From positions 62,001 to 126,000 of the forward strand of contig NZ_JAAIXZ010000021.1 in assembly GCF_010894435.1 (NCBI RefSeq): 64,000 nt of DNA. The letters are read 5' to 3'. Shown piece after piece: positions 54,690-62,580 of the stretch. The first letter of the stretch is position 1. Each line of letters opens with the position of its first letter. Source of the stretch: Pyxidicoccus trucidator (GTDB lineage: Bacteria > Myxococcota > Myxococcia > Myxococcales > Myxococcaceae). The notes beneath the pieces are model-generated. The model did no database searches. It saw only the letters and a program-made list of their open reading frames with translations, and was not told the DNA's origin. The position numbers and the translations under genes were made by a program.

Positions 54690-56690
54690 GTGTCCGCGAG
54701 AGACTGGCTGCAGATAGACATCGAGTGTGTAGGGGCCGAGATTCGAGCCAGGACCACGGGCAGCCGAAGCGAGCAGACCGAACCGCGCTCGTTTGGCCCG
54801 GAGCTCGCCGCCGAGAAACTGGGCCTGTTTGCCCAGCAGGTCCAGGACGCCGCGGCGCGCGCACAGCCGCTGGGGGACTCGCTGCATCAAGCCCAGGCAC
54901 TCCACCGGGCCCTCTTCTGTGATGACACCCAAGGCGTCCTGCTGCGGCTGAGGGAAGCGGCGCAAAAAAGGCCGCTCCTCCTGCGGTTGATGCTCGGTCG
55001 CGATGCCTCACTCCAGGCCTTCCCCTGGGAGGCGCTTTGTGAGCCCGACACGACCGTGGGCTTCCTTGGCAACTCGGCGGACGTACTCCTGGCGAGAGGC
55101 GTGAGGTCGAAGGAGCCCTGGGCGCCTCGCGAGGTGACGGGTGCCGTCCGGATCCTGGTGATTGCGCCTTCGGAGGGGAGCGACCTGTCGGGGCTGCGGG
55201 GCGCGCTCGAGGAGCGCATCACCGCGGGAGAGGTCGAATGGCTCGATCCCCTGGTGGGCCCGCGCGCCCGCTTCTCCCAGATCTCCGAACGGATGAAGCG
55301 AGGGCCCATCCCCCACGTCATCCACTTCATCGGACACGGAACCGTGAACTCGGAGGGGGTGCCCCTGCTCCGGCTGGCGGATGAAGACGGCGAGGAGAAA
55401 TGGACCGAGGTGGAGCTGCTGGCCCAGCAGCTCAAGGAGGGCTTTTGCAGATACCTGCGCCTCATCGTGCTCGAGGCGTGCGAGGGCGCCAGGCCTGGGG
55501 CCCTGGCCAGCGCGGCGGAGTGGCTCGTGCGCAGTGGCGCCGACGCGGTCATCGCCCACCTCTGGCCCGTCAAGACCGACATCGCCCGGGCCTGCTCGCG
55601 GACATTCTACCGGAGCCTCACCGGCGCGGGCTCGCGGCGAGGCGATGTCGCCCTCAGCCTCAATGAGGCGAGGCGGGGGGTGCTCGACGGATTCAGGCAC
55701 AGCGCCGAGGCCTTCTCGCCGGTGCTGTACCTGCGCGGCAGCGACTCCATCCTGTTCGACTTCCAGGTCCAGCACATCGCCCCGCCGCTCCCCAGCGCCT
55801 CGGTGCCCCGGGCCGACACGCCCGCCCCCGCCCTGCACAAGCTGCTGCTCCAGCCCTTCTCGCTCGTGCTGGGAGACCGCTGGAAGGACGAGCAGGGCGT
55901 GATGGACGGCTTCAGCGAGCGGCTCCGCCAGGCCCTCGTCAAGAAGGTGGGGCCCATCCCCACTGGACTGTCCCTGAGCGCCCTCGCACAGCACTATGAG
56001 CTGCACTTCGAGGAGCAGGAGCTGGACTTCGAGATCCAGGAGGTCTTCGGGCACACCGCCGCACTGCCGCTCATCGACGTGCTGGCACGGAAGCTCACGC
56101 CCGGCGTCCACATCACACTGCTGCGGCTTCCCAGGCTGGAGCTGGCCCTCGCCGAGCAGCGGCCGGAGCTCACGCTCTATGTCATCCATCCGCCTGGGCC
56201 GGGCGGCAGCCAGGTGACGGTGCTACGGCGCGAGGGGGGAGACACCCGCTGGGAGAAAGTCCGGCAGCTGCCCGAGATCAACCCGCAGCAGCACGTCATC
56301 GTGCTCCGGCTGTACTCCGGCTACCTGCCACCGGACAAGTACATGCGTCCCCTCCTCACGGAGGACGACTATCTGCGGGGCATCCGCAAGCTGGAGCGCA
56401 TGCTGCCGCTCGACCTCGCGGACTCGCTGATGGGGCAGCTGAACATGCGCCCTGCCCTCATCATGGGCCTGTCGATGCTGACCTGGCAGCACCGGATCCT
56501 GCTCTACCGGCTCTTCGGCGAGCGCCCGCTGCCGAGCGGAAGCCTGGTCGTCCTGGAGCCCGGTGAGGCGGAGCAGGAGTTGTGGGCGCGCGGGAGGATC
56601 CCCTCCGCCCGGGAGGGAGTGCAGACGCTGGAGCTGAGCGCCACGGACATGCTGAGGCCCTTGAGCGCGGCGGCCCAGGAGCAGGTGTGA
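54690..56690 (+). CDS. CHAT protease fused to a degenerate SIR2-like domain
   Basis: A 666-residue cytosolic protein. The N-terminal half is a caspase-fold CHAT domain (about residues 30-360). His216 in HVIHFIGHGTVNSEG and Cys264 in LIVLEACEGARPG form the catalytic dyad, followed by GADAVIAHLWPV and ACSRTFYRSLTGAG. The C-terminal half (about 383-666) resembles SIR2-like domains: LSALAQHYELHFEEQELDF, TEDDYLRGI near residue 557, and PALIMGLSMLTWQHRILLYR, but the NAD-binding TTNYD region reads ITLLRLPRLELAL. It may be a sensor or scaffold rather than an NADase. GTG 54690 has an AGGGGG ribosome site; GTG 54624 is possible but its extension uses rare codons. The STAND gene starts 2 bp after the stop. 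Confidence 0.82.
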   Translation: MSARDWLQIDIECVGAEIRARTTGSRSEQTEPRSFGPELAAEKLGLFAQQVQDAAARAQPLGDSLHQAQALHRALFCDDTQGVLLRLREAAQKRPLLLRLMLGRDASLQAFPWEALCEPDTTVGFLGNSADVLLARGVRSKEPWAPREVTGAVRILVIAPSEGSDLSGLRGALEERITAGEVEWLDPLVGPRARFSQISERMKRGPIPHVIHFIGHGTVNSEGVPLLRLADEDGEEKWTEVELLAQQLKEGFCRYLRLIVLEACEGARPGALASAAEWLVRSGADAVIAHLWPVKTDIARACSRTFYRSLTGAGSRRGDVALSLNEARRGVLDGFRHSAEAFSPVLYLRGSDSILFDFQVQHIAPPLPSASVPRADTPAPALHKLLLQPFSLVLGDRWKDEQGVMDGFSERLRQALVKKVGPIPTGLSLSALAQHYELHFEEQELDFEIQEVFGHTAALPLIDVLARKLTPGVHITLLRLPRLELALAEQRPELTLYVIHPPGPGGSQVTVLRREGGDTRWEKVRQLPEINPQQHVIVLRLYSGYLPPDKYMRPLLTEDDYLRGIRKLERMLPLDLADSLMGQLNMRPALIMGLSMLTWQHRILLYRLFGERPLPSGSLVVLEPGEAEQELWARGRIPSAREGVQTLELSATDMLRPLSAAAQEQV

Positions 56691-56692
56691 AC

Positions 56693-59600
56693 ATGAATGG
56701 CGACGCGGTCCTCAATCCGTTCCCTGGCCCCCAACCCTTCCGGGCGGCGGACCAGGACCGCTTCTTCGGCCGCGAGGACACCGCCCGGAAGCTGATGAAC
56801 CGCATCCTCGCCCACCCCTGCGTCATGCTCTTCGGCCCCTCCGGCTCGGGCAAGTCCTCGTTGATGCAGGCCTCGGTCATTCCCCTGCTGAAGGCGCGGC
56901 ACGGCTTCCGCACCGTCCGCGTCGATGGCTGGCTGGCCGGCGAAGCCCCCCTCGAGCGACTGGCCCGGGACATGTTCGTGGACCTCGAGCTGGGCAAGAC
57001 TCCCGAGGAGCTGGGCCCGCACGAGTTGCTCGGCGAGGCCATCCGGCTGGCGGAGCGGCGTTCGGAGCGGCCCATCCTCATCTACCTGGACCAGCTCGAA
57101 CAGTTGCTCCTGTCGAATCGCTCTCCCGAGCAACTGCGCGAGCTGTTCGATGGGCTGGAGACGCTCGCGCGCGCGCCCGTGCGGGGACTGCAGATGGTCC
57201 TGGCGCTGCGAGAGGACTACCTGGGGCGCTTCCAGGACCGGGCTCGCGGTCACCGGGCGCTGCACGACCCGGGGTTCCGTCTGGGGCCGCTCACGGTGAA
57301 GGAGATGGCCCCGGTGGCGTGCCGGCTGGCGGCCACGGGAGTACCCCACCAGCAATGGAGCAGTGAGGAGCTCCGGGAGCTGATGCTCCAGATGCGGACG
57401 GCCGGGCAGTCCGCCACGGACGAGGCCGAGGTCCAGGCGGCCTTCGCGCAGATTGTCTGCCGCGCCCTCTGGGAGGAACGGCGGACCAGCGCGGGCATGG
57501 TTGGGTTGGTGGAGGCGGAGCCCATCCTGCACCGTTACCTGGACGCGACGCTGGACTCGCTGGGCCCCCTGAAGCCGGCCGCGCTGATGCTGCTGGAGGA
57601 GCATCTGGTCGCCAGGGATGGAAGCCGGACGCTGCTCACGCAGCAGCAGGCGGATGCCGCGCTCCCTCAGGGCGCCGCGGCGCCGGTGCTGAACAGCCTG
57701 GAGCGGTCGGCGGTCCTGCACGCGGAGCAGCACGAGGGAGGCCGCTACTTCGAGCTGGGACACGACTGGCTGGCGAAGAAGGTGCTGGAGCTCAAGCTGG
57801 AGCGGCAGAAACAGGAGAAGGCGGCTCGCGATCGTCAGACGGAGGCCCGGAGGCGCCGGCAGGAGCGCGTGGCCCGGCGCAAGCTGGTCATCATCACGAC
57901 GGCGGCGGCCGGCGTGGCCCTGATGATGGTGGGCCTGTTCCTCTATGGACTGTGGGCCCGGCGCGAGGCGGAGGCGAACCAGGCGCTGGCGCAGGCGAGC
58001 GAGGAGCAGGCCATCAACCAGTCCCTCATGGCGGGGGCACGGGAGCAGATGCAGCGGGGGCAGCCCGCGATGGCGGCGAAGCTGCTCGCCGAGGTCAAGC
58101 ACCCGGAGACCCTCGAGGACTGGCCTGCGCTCGCCCAGGAGGCCCTGGATTCAAACTTCCTGGAGATGACGCTCCAGGGCCTCAGCGGCGAGTCGTTCAA
58201 CGCGGCGGCCTTCAGCCCGAATGGCCAGCGCATCGTCACGGCCTCGGACGACGGAACCGTCATGGTGTGGTGGACGGATGGCAGAGAGGAGGCTCAGTTG
58301 GTGGGGAGGCACAATGGCCCGGTCACCTCCGCACAGTTCAGCCAGGATGAGGAGGGCCGGTTCATCGTCACGGCATCGCGAGACGAGACCGCGCGGGTGT
58401 GGGAGCAGCGGTCCTCCGGTGAGTGGGAGGCGCGCGACTTTCCTCACAAAGGCTCGGTCCGCTCCGCCAGTCTCAGCCGGGATGGCAAGCGCCTCCTCAC
58501 AGCGTCCCGGGATGGGAGCGCACGGGTGTGGAGGATCGAGGACACCAAGACGCCCCTCCAGGTGCTGCGCCATGGGCGAATCAACTTTGCCGCCTTCAGC
58601 CCGGGCGGCCAGCGCATCGTCACCACTTCGTGGGACCAGACCGCGCAGGTGTGGCGGGCGGATGGCTCGGGGCGCTTCTCCGTGCGGCAGACACTCGCGG
58701 GACACGCGGGGCCGGTCCAGTCCGCGGCCTTCAGCCCGGATGGGAAGCGCATCGTCACCGCCTCGCAGGACGGAACCGCCCAGGTGTGGCGGGCGGATGG
58801 CTCGGGGCGATTCTCCGCGCGGCAGACACTCTCGGGACACGCGGGGCCGGTCCAGTCCGCGGCCTTCAGCCTGGATGGGCAGCGCATCGTCACCGCCTCA
58901 CAGGACGGAACCGCGCGCGTGTGGCAGGTCAGGGACTCGGACACCGCCGTCATGCTCATGGCCCTCGAGGGGCACATGGGCCCGGTCACCTCCGCCGCCT
59001 TCAGCCCGGGCGGCCAGCGCATCGTCACGGCCTCGCAAGATGGGTCCGCGCGGGTGTGGCACACCGACAGAATGAAGCAGCCCCTCGTCACCATGGGCAT
59101 GGAGCACGAGCAGTCGGTCGTCGCCACCGCGTTTACCCAGAACGGAAAGCTCGTCACGGCATCCCGGGACGGTGTGGTGCGGATATGGCAAACCGAGCCC
59201 TCACCCCGGATGCTGGAGGAGCTGCCGAGGTCCGCGAGCGCACTGACCTCAGTGGCAATCAGTCAGGATGGGCAGCGCATCGTCACGACCTCCAGGGACC
59301 GGAGCGCGCCGGTTCGGGTGTGGCAGGCGGATGGCTCGGGGCACTTCTCCGTGGGACAGCCGCTCCCGGAACAGGCGGGGCCGGTCCACTCCGCGGCCAT
59401 CAGCCCGGATGGGAAGCGCATCGTTACCGCCTCGCAGGATGGAGCACAGATGTGGTGGGCCGAGGGACGGGGACCCTCCTACGTGCTCGACAAGGTGAAC
59501 ACAGGCCCGGTCACCTCCGTCGCCTTCAGTCCGGACGGCCAGCGAATCGTCACGGCGTCGCGAGACAAGACCGCGCGGGTGTGGGAGCAGCGGTCCGGTG

Positions 59601-60193
59601 AGTGGAAGGAGAGAAGCGTCTTCCTTCACAAGGGCCCGGTCGCCTCCGCGAAGTTCAGCCAGCATGAGAATGGCCGGTTCATCGTCACGGCGTCGCAGGA
59701 CGGAAAGGCGCGGGTGTGGGAGGAAGGTCGCTCGGAGCCGCTCCACGAGTTCCCGCACGAGGGTCCAGTCCTGTCCGCCGCGTTCAGCCCGAAAGGCCAG
59801 CTCATCGTTACGACGTCCTGGGACAAGACCGCGCGGGTGTGGCGGACCGACGAACAGGGACAGCCTCACGTGCTGAAAGGCCACGAGGGCCCGGTCCGCT
59901 CCGCCGCGTTCAGCCCGGATGGCCGGTTCATCGTCACGGCCTCCTGGGACAAGACCGCGAGGCTCTGGACCCTGCCGGAGGAGACGCCCACCTCCCAGAT
60001 GCTCCCTCGGGAGCTCGCGGAGCGGAATACCCACTGCCTTTCCCCCGCCATGCGTCAAACCTATCTCAAGGAGGGCCCGGCGAAGGCGTGGCAGGGCTAT
60101 GAGCAGTGCGAGCGCGACCACCTGCGCGTCCCGTCTCAGGCCGTGGCGCTCCGGAGTGACAGTCGCGCCGCGGGGTCTCCCAGCAGGATGTAG
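56693..60193 (+). CDS. nSTAND NTPase with transmembrane helix and 14 WD40 repeats
   Basis: A 1166-residue signalling NTPase. It opens with NPFPGPQPFRAADQDRFFGRE, the nSTAND1 family start. Walker A is GPSGSGKSS (48-56) and Walker B ILIYLDQLEQ (Asp133). A winged-helix region ends with YFELGHDWLAKKVLELKLE and a charged coiled coil. One membrane helix (VIITTAAAGVALMMVGLFLYG, about 398-418, in part) follows, then about 14 WD40 repeats of the FSPDGQRIVTASQDGTARVW type, enough for two seven-bladed propellers. The propellers probably sense a ligand and trigger NTP-dependent oligomerisation that activates the adjacent CHAT protease. ATG 56693 is 2 bp after the CHAT stop. The 3' end overlaps the opposite peptidase gene by 58 bp. 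Confidence 0.9.
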   Translation: MNGDAVLNPFPGPQPFRAADQDRFFGREDTARKLMNRILAHPCVMLFGPSGSGKSSLMQASVIPLLKARHGFRTVRVDGWLAGEAPLERLARDMFVDLELGKTPEELGPHELLGEAIRLAERRSERPILIYLDQLEQLLLSNRSPEQLRELFDGLETLARAPVRGLQMVLALREDYLGRFQDRARGHRALHDPGFRLGPLTVKEMAPVACRLAATGVPHQQWSSEELRELMLQMRTAGQSATDEAEVQAAFAQIVCRALWEERRTSAGMVGLVEAEPILHRYLDATLDSLGPLKPAALMLLEEHLVARDGSRTLLTQQQADAALPQGAAAPVLNSLERSAVLHAEQHEGGRYFELGHDWLAKKVLELKLERQKQEKAARDRQTEARRRRQERVARRKLVIITTAAAGVALMMVGLFLYGLWARREAEANQALAQASEEQAINQSLMAGAREQMQRGQPAMAAKLLAEVKHPETLEDWPALAQEALDSNFLEMTLQGLSGESFNAAAFSPNGQRIVTASDDGTVMVWWTDGREEAQLVGRHNGPVTSAQFSQDEEGRFIVTASRDETARVWEQRSSGEWEARDFPHKGSVRSASLSRDGKRLLTASRDGSARVWRIEDTKTPLQVLRHGRINFAAFSPGGQRIVTTSWDQTAQVWRADGSGRFSVRQTLAGHAGPVQSAAFSPDGKRIVTASQDGTAQVWRADGSGRFSARQTLSGHAGPVQSAAFSLDGQRIVTASQDGTARVWQVRDSDTAVMLMALEGHMGPVTSAAFSPGGQRIVTASQDGSARVWHTDRMKQPLVTMGMEHEQSVVATAFTQNGKLVTASRDGVVRIWQTEPSPRMLEELPRSASALTSVAISQDGQRIVTTSRDRSAPVRVWQADGSGHFSVGQPLPEQAGPVHSAAISPDGKRIVTASQDGAQMWWAEGRGPSYVLDKVNTGPVTSVAFSPDGQRIVTASRDKTARVWEQRSGEWKERSVFLHKGPVASAKFSQHENGRFIVTASQDGKARVWEEGRSEPLHEFPHEGPVLSAAFSPKGQLIVTTSWDKTARVWRTDEQGQPHVLKGHEGPVRSAAFSPDGRFIVTASWDKTARLWTLPEETPTSQMLPRELAERNTHCLSPAMRQTYLKEGPAKAWQGYEQCERDHLRVPSQAVALRSDSRAAGSPSRM
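58661..58930. repeat. Nearly identical adjacent WD40-repeat units
   Basis: Two neighbouring units with a 135-bp period (from 58661 and 58796), encoding GRFSxRQTLxGHAGPVQSA and the following FS-x-DGxRIVTASQDG block, differ at only a few bases. The others have diverged much more, so this looks like a recent internal duplication within the STAND gene. Confidence 0.8.
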
Positions 60194-61626
60194 CCCCGGA
60201 GGTCGTTGCGGAGCATCCAACGGTAACCATGCCGCTCCGGCTCGACCGGGTCCGGCCGTCCCTCGAGGAGCGCATCCTGCCGGGTCTGGTAGTCCGCCAT
60301 CAGGCCGTCGTTCACGTCCCGGTAGATTTGCATCAACGCCTCGAGCGCGACACCCGCGCGGCTCCCGTTCGCCATCACCTCCAGCACGGAGCTGATGCGC
60401 GAGGCGCGGCTCCGGGATGAGCCTTCGATTTCGGCGAAGCTGAACATCCAGGCCAGGTCGCTGTGACCGATGATGGCCAGCGGTCCCCGCGGGTTGGCCA
60501 GCGCGGCCTGGGGCAGCGCGGCCAGGAAGGGCCGCTCTCCGGGCCTGGGCAGGCTCCTCAGCACGTCCTGGAGCTGGGCCGCGTCCGCCGGCCGCTTGGC
60601 GAGCATGGACAGCCAGGAATGGAACAAGCTGCTCGAAGGCGTGGCGGCTCCGAAGCACGCGAGGCAGAACCACATCCCCCCGGGGAGGAACGGCGTGCCG
60701 CGGAGCAGGTTCGCGGAGAGCACCTGTCCGGCCCCGAGGTTGAGCGCGCCTTGCAGAGCCCGCTGCGCCTCCGCCGAGGCCCACCCCTGGGAGGGCTGCC
60801 CGAGGCCATGGCTCACCGAGAGCATCACGCCCGAGCGGGCCGCGCCCGCCGCGCGCAAGAGCGCCTCCAGGCCCGCCTGCGCATCCGAGAGGACCTGGAG
60901 GCCCATTCCCGGGCGCTTCATCCGCCACCGCGTCTCCACCTCCTTCTGGCAGGGCCCGACCAGCAGCGTCTGGCCCAGCGTCGTGGCGGCCGAGCCGTCG
61001 GGCGCGGTGTAGAGCAGGACGTCGGGTGCTTCCTTCACGGCGGCTTCCGTCTCGAAGGCCACCACCTTCTCCGCATAGGCGGTGTAGCCCCCGAGGTCCG
61101 GCAGGCCCGAGCGCTGCGCGATGTGGAGCCGGCCGACGAAGGCGCCATGGGCCAGCACGTGCTGGAGCTCGATGGAGACCTGGTGCAGGTCCCCCAGGAG
61201 CAGGAGGTACCTCGGCCGCTCCTCCTCGGGGACCGCCTCGGCGCGGTAGACCTCATCCCGCCAGCGCACCGCCGCCGCCGCGTCCTGGTCCGCGGGGACG
61301 AAGTAGCGGTACGCGGGCGCTCCCTGCTCTCGCTCCCTGTATTGAATGAGGGGAGCCACGGCCTGGAGCAGGGCCTCGCCCTCGGTGCCCTCCGGGGCGA
61401 TGACGCCCCACCGCTGCGCCGGCAGGTCGTTCGGATGGGCATCCGTCCTCGCGAGTGACGGCACCTCGGCCCGCCGGGGGAGCTTCTTGGGTCTGGGCGC
61501 GTCCCACGCCGCTTCCGGCGCGAGCCCGCCGTCCAGGAGCGGTCGAAGCGTGTCGGCGCTGGCCAGCAGGAGTTGGAGGGCGGCCCCGGACCTCGACTGC
61601 GGCTCCGGCGTGCGGACGTGTGCCAT
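60136..61626 (-). CDS. Divergent CHAT/C25-like peptidase
   Basis: A 496-residue protein. The N-terminal third is Pro/Arg-rich, then GVIAPEGTEGEALLQAV and LLLLGDLHQVS suggest the alternating strands of a caspase/C25 fold. His273 in MLSVSHGLGQ and Cys324 in WFCLACFGAATP (Cys321 is next to it) have the His-Gly ... Cys arrangement of CHAT/gingipain-type peptidases. PLAIIGHSDLAWMFSF follows as another strand. There is no signal peptide. ATG 61626 is set by GGAGGAGG six bases upstream. Its 3' end overlaps the STAND gene by 58 bp on the opposite strand. It may be a second effector or a target of the first protease; the catalytic assignment is an inference. Confidence 0.72.
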   Translation of the reverse strand: MAHVRTPEPQSRSGAALQLLLASADTLRPLLDGGLAPEAAWDAPRPKKLPRRAEVPSLARTDAHPNDLPAQRWGVIAPEGTEGEALLQAVAPLIQYREREQGAPAYRYFVPADQDAAAAVRWRDEVYRAEAVPEEERPRYLLLLGDLHQVSIELQHVLAHGAFVGRLHIAQRSGLPDLGGYTAYAEKVVAFETEAAVKEAPDVLLYTAPDGSAATTLGQTLLVGPCQKEVETRWRMKRPGMGLQVLSDAQAGLEALLRAAGAARSGVMLSVSHGLGQPSQGWASAEAQRALQGALNLGAGQVLSANLLRGTPFLPGGMWFCLACFGAATPSSSLFHSWLSMLAKRPADAAQLQDVLRSLPRPGERPFLAALPQAALANPRGPLAIIGHSDLAWMFSFAEIEGSSRSRASRISSVLEVMANGSRAGVALEALMQIYRDVNDGLMADYQTRQDALLEGRPDPVEPERHGYRWMLRNDLRGYILLGDPAARLSLRSATA

Positions 61627-61797
61627 GGGAAGCCTCCTCCAGCCGAAACCCATGGGCCTGGACGCCTCTTCTCGCTGGCCGCCAGAGAGGTTGGCCGGGG
61701 CACGGACGGCCCAGACCCGACCCGGCGTGCGAAGCCGCCCCCGCCCCGTGCGCGTCACACCGGGCCGTCCAGCACTCTCTCCATGTCGGAGGCTGAA

Positions 61798-62538
61798 ATG
61801 GGAGACGCGGGAAGCGTGGCGCAGTGCAAGCAGCAACGAGCCCTCAGACTGCCCACGGTCTGCCCCGCATGCCACAAGACCCATTCGGTGGGGCTGACCC
61901 TGACGGTGGAGCCTCAGCCCCTCTTTTTTGGAGGGAGCTCGAGCGGGACAGAGCCCGCGCTCTGGACACTGACGCTGGCGTGTCCCCTCTCCGGCGAGCC
62001 CGCCGAGGTGACGTTCCAGCTCCCGGTTTCCGGCGGCGAGCGCATCCTGGATGTCCAGGTGGAGAGCGTCGCGGCGGCAGCCGACCCTGGGCCGGCCCCG
62101 GCTCGCCCCGTGGCTCCCGGCGCAGGTGGTCCCCCGGCGGACGCCTCGCCGTCGCCCGGTGGCTGGATGCATGACGAGGTCCAGGAGACACGCAAGGGGT
62201 CGGCGGCGCTGCTGCGCACGTTCGGGACGACCATGCTCTCGACGAGCACGGGCGCTGTCGCCATTCACTTCACGGTGCTGAGTTTCCTGGGGCTGGAGAG
62301 CATCGGGAAGACCTGGCGGGTGCTCACGCTCCTTCCCGCCATCGCGTTCCTGCTCTCCGCGGTGTTGTTCGTCATGACTCTGCGGCCCGTGCTCGCCTGG
62401 GTGGGGACGGACGAGCAGTTCGGTGAGCTGCGCAGGTCTCGCCTGCTTGCATGCGGACGCATCGCGAGCGCGGGCATCTTCCTGTTCCTGGGAGGAGTCG
62501 CGACGGCGATCGCCGCGTACGGAGCGCTGCTGTGGTGA
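61798..62538 (+). CDS. Three-helix membrane protein with N-terminal Cys cluster
   Basis: A 246-residue protein. The N-terminal part has Cys at position 10 and a CPACHKTH block, with a later LACP, possibly a zinc ribbon. A beta-rich domain (PALWTLTLACPLSGEPAEVTF) and Pro/Ala-rich linker lead to three helices: FGTTMLSTSTGAVAIHFTVL, VLTLLPAIAFLLSAVLFVM and IASAGIFLFLGGVATAIAAY. Such small multi-helix proteins beside STAND/CHAT genes are candidates for membrane-damaging effectors or sensors, an inference. ATG 61798 has GGAGG five bases upstream; ATG 61783 is an alternative. It is divergent from the C25-like peptidase with 171 bp between starts. Confidence 0.72.
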   Translation: MGDAGSVAQCKQQRALRLPTVCPACHKTHSVGLTLTVEPQPLFFGGSSSGTEPALWTLTLACPLSGEPAEVTFQLPVSGGERILDVQVESVAAAADPGPAPARPVAPGAGGPPADASPSPGGWMHDEVQETRKGSAALLRTFGTTMLSTSTGAVAIHFTVLSFLGLESIGKTWRVLTLLPAIAFLLSAVLFVMTLRPVLAWVGTDEQFGELRRSRLLACGRIASAGIFLFLGGVATAIAAYGALLW

Positions 62539-62541
62539 AGG

Positions 62542-62571
62542 AGGGACGGTTCGACTCCGCTGCCTGTCCCT
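62542..62571. terminator. Weak hairpin between convergent genes
   Basis: AGGGAC (62542-62547) and GTCCCT (62566-62571) with an 18-nt loop lie in the 42-bp gap between the three-helix protein gene and the next gene. Confidence 0.35.
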
Positions 62572-62580
62572 GAACCGCGC

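Noticed and set aside
56504..58102. A 532-codon open frame opposite the STAND gene
   Set aside because: Composition is that of an antisense shadow and the plus strand carries Walker motifs and WD40 repeats.
58661..58930. Repeats in the STAND gene considered as a CRISPR-like array
   Set aside because: The units are coding WD40 repeats in one frame with no unique spacers.
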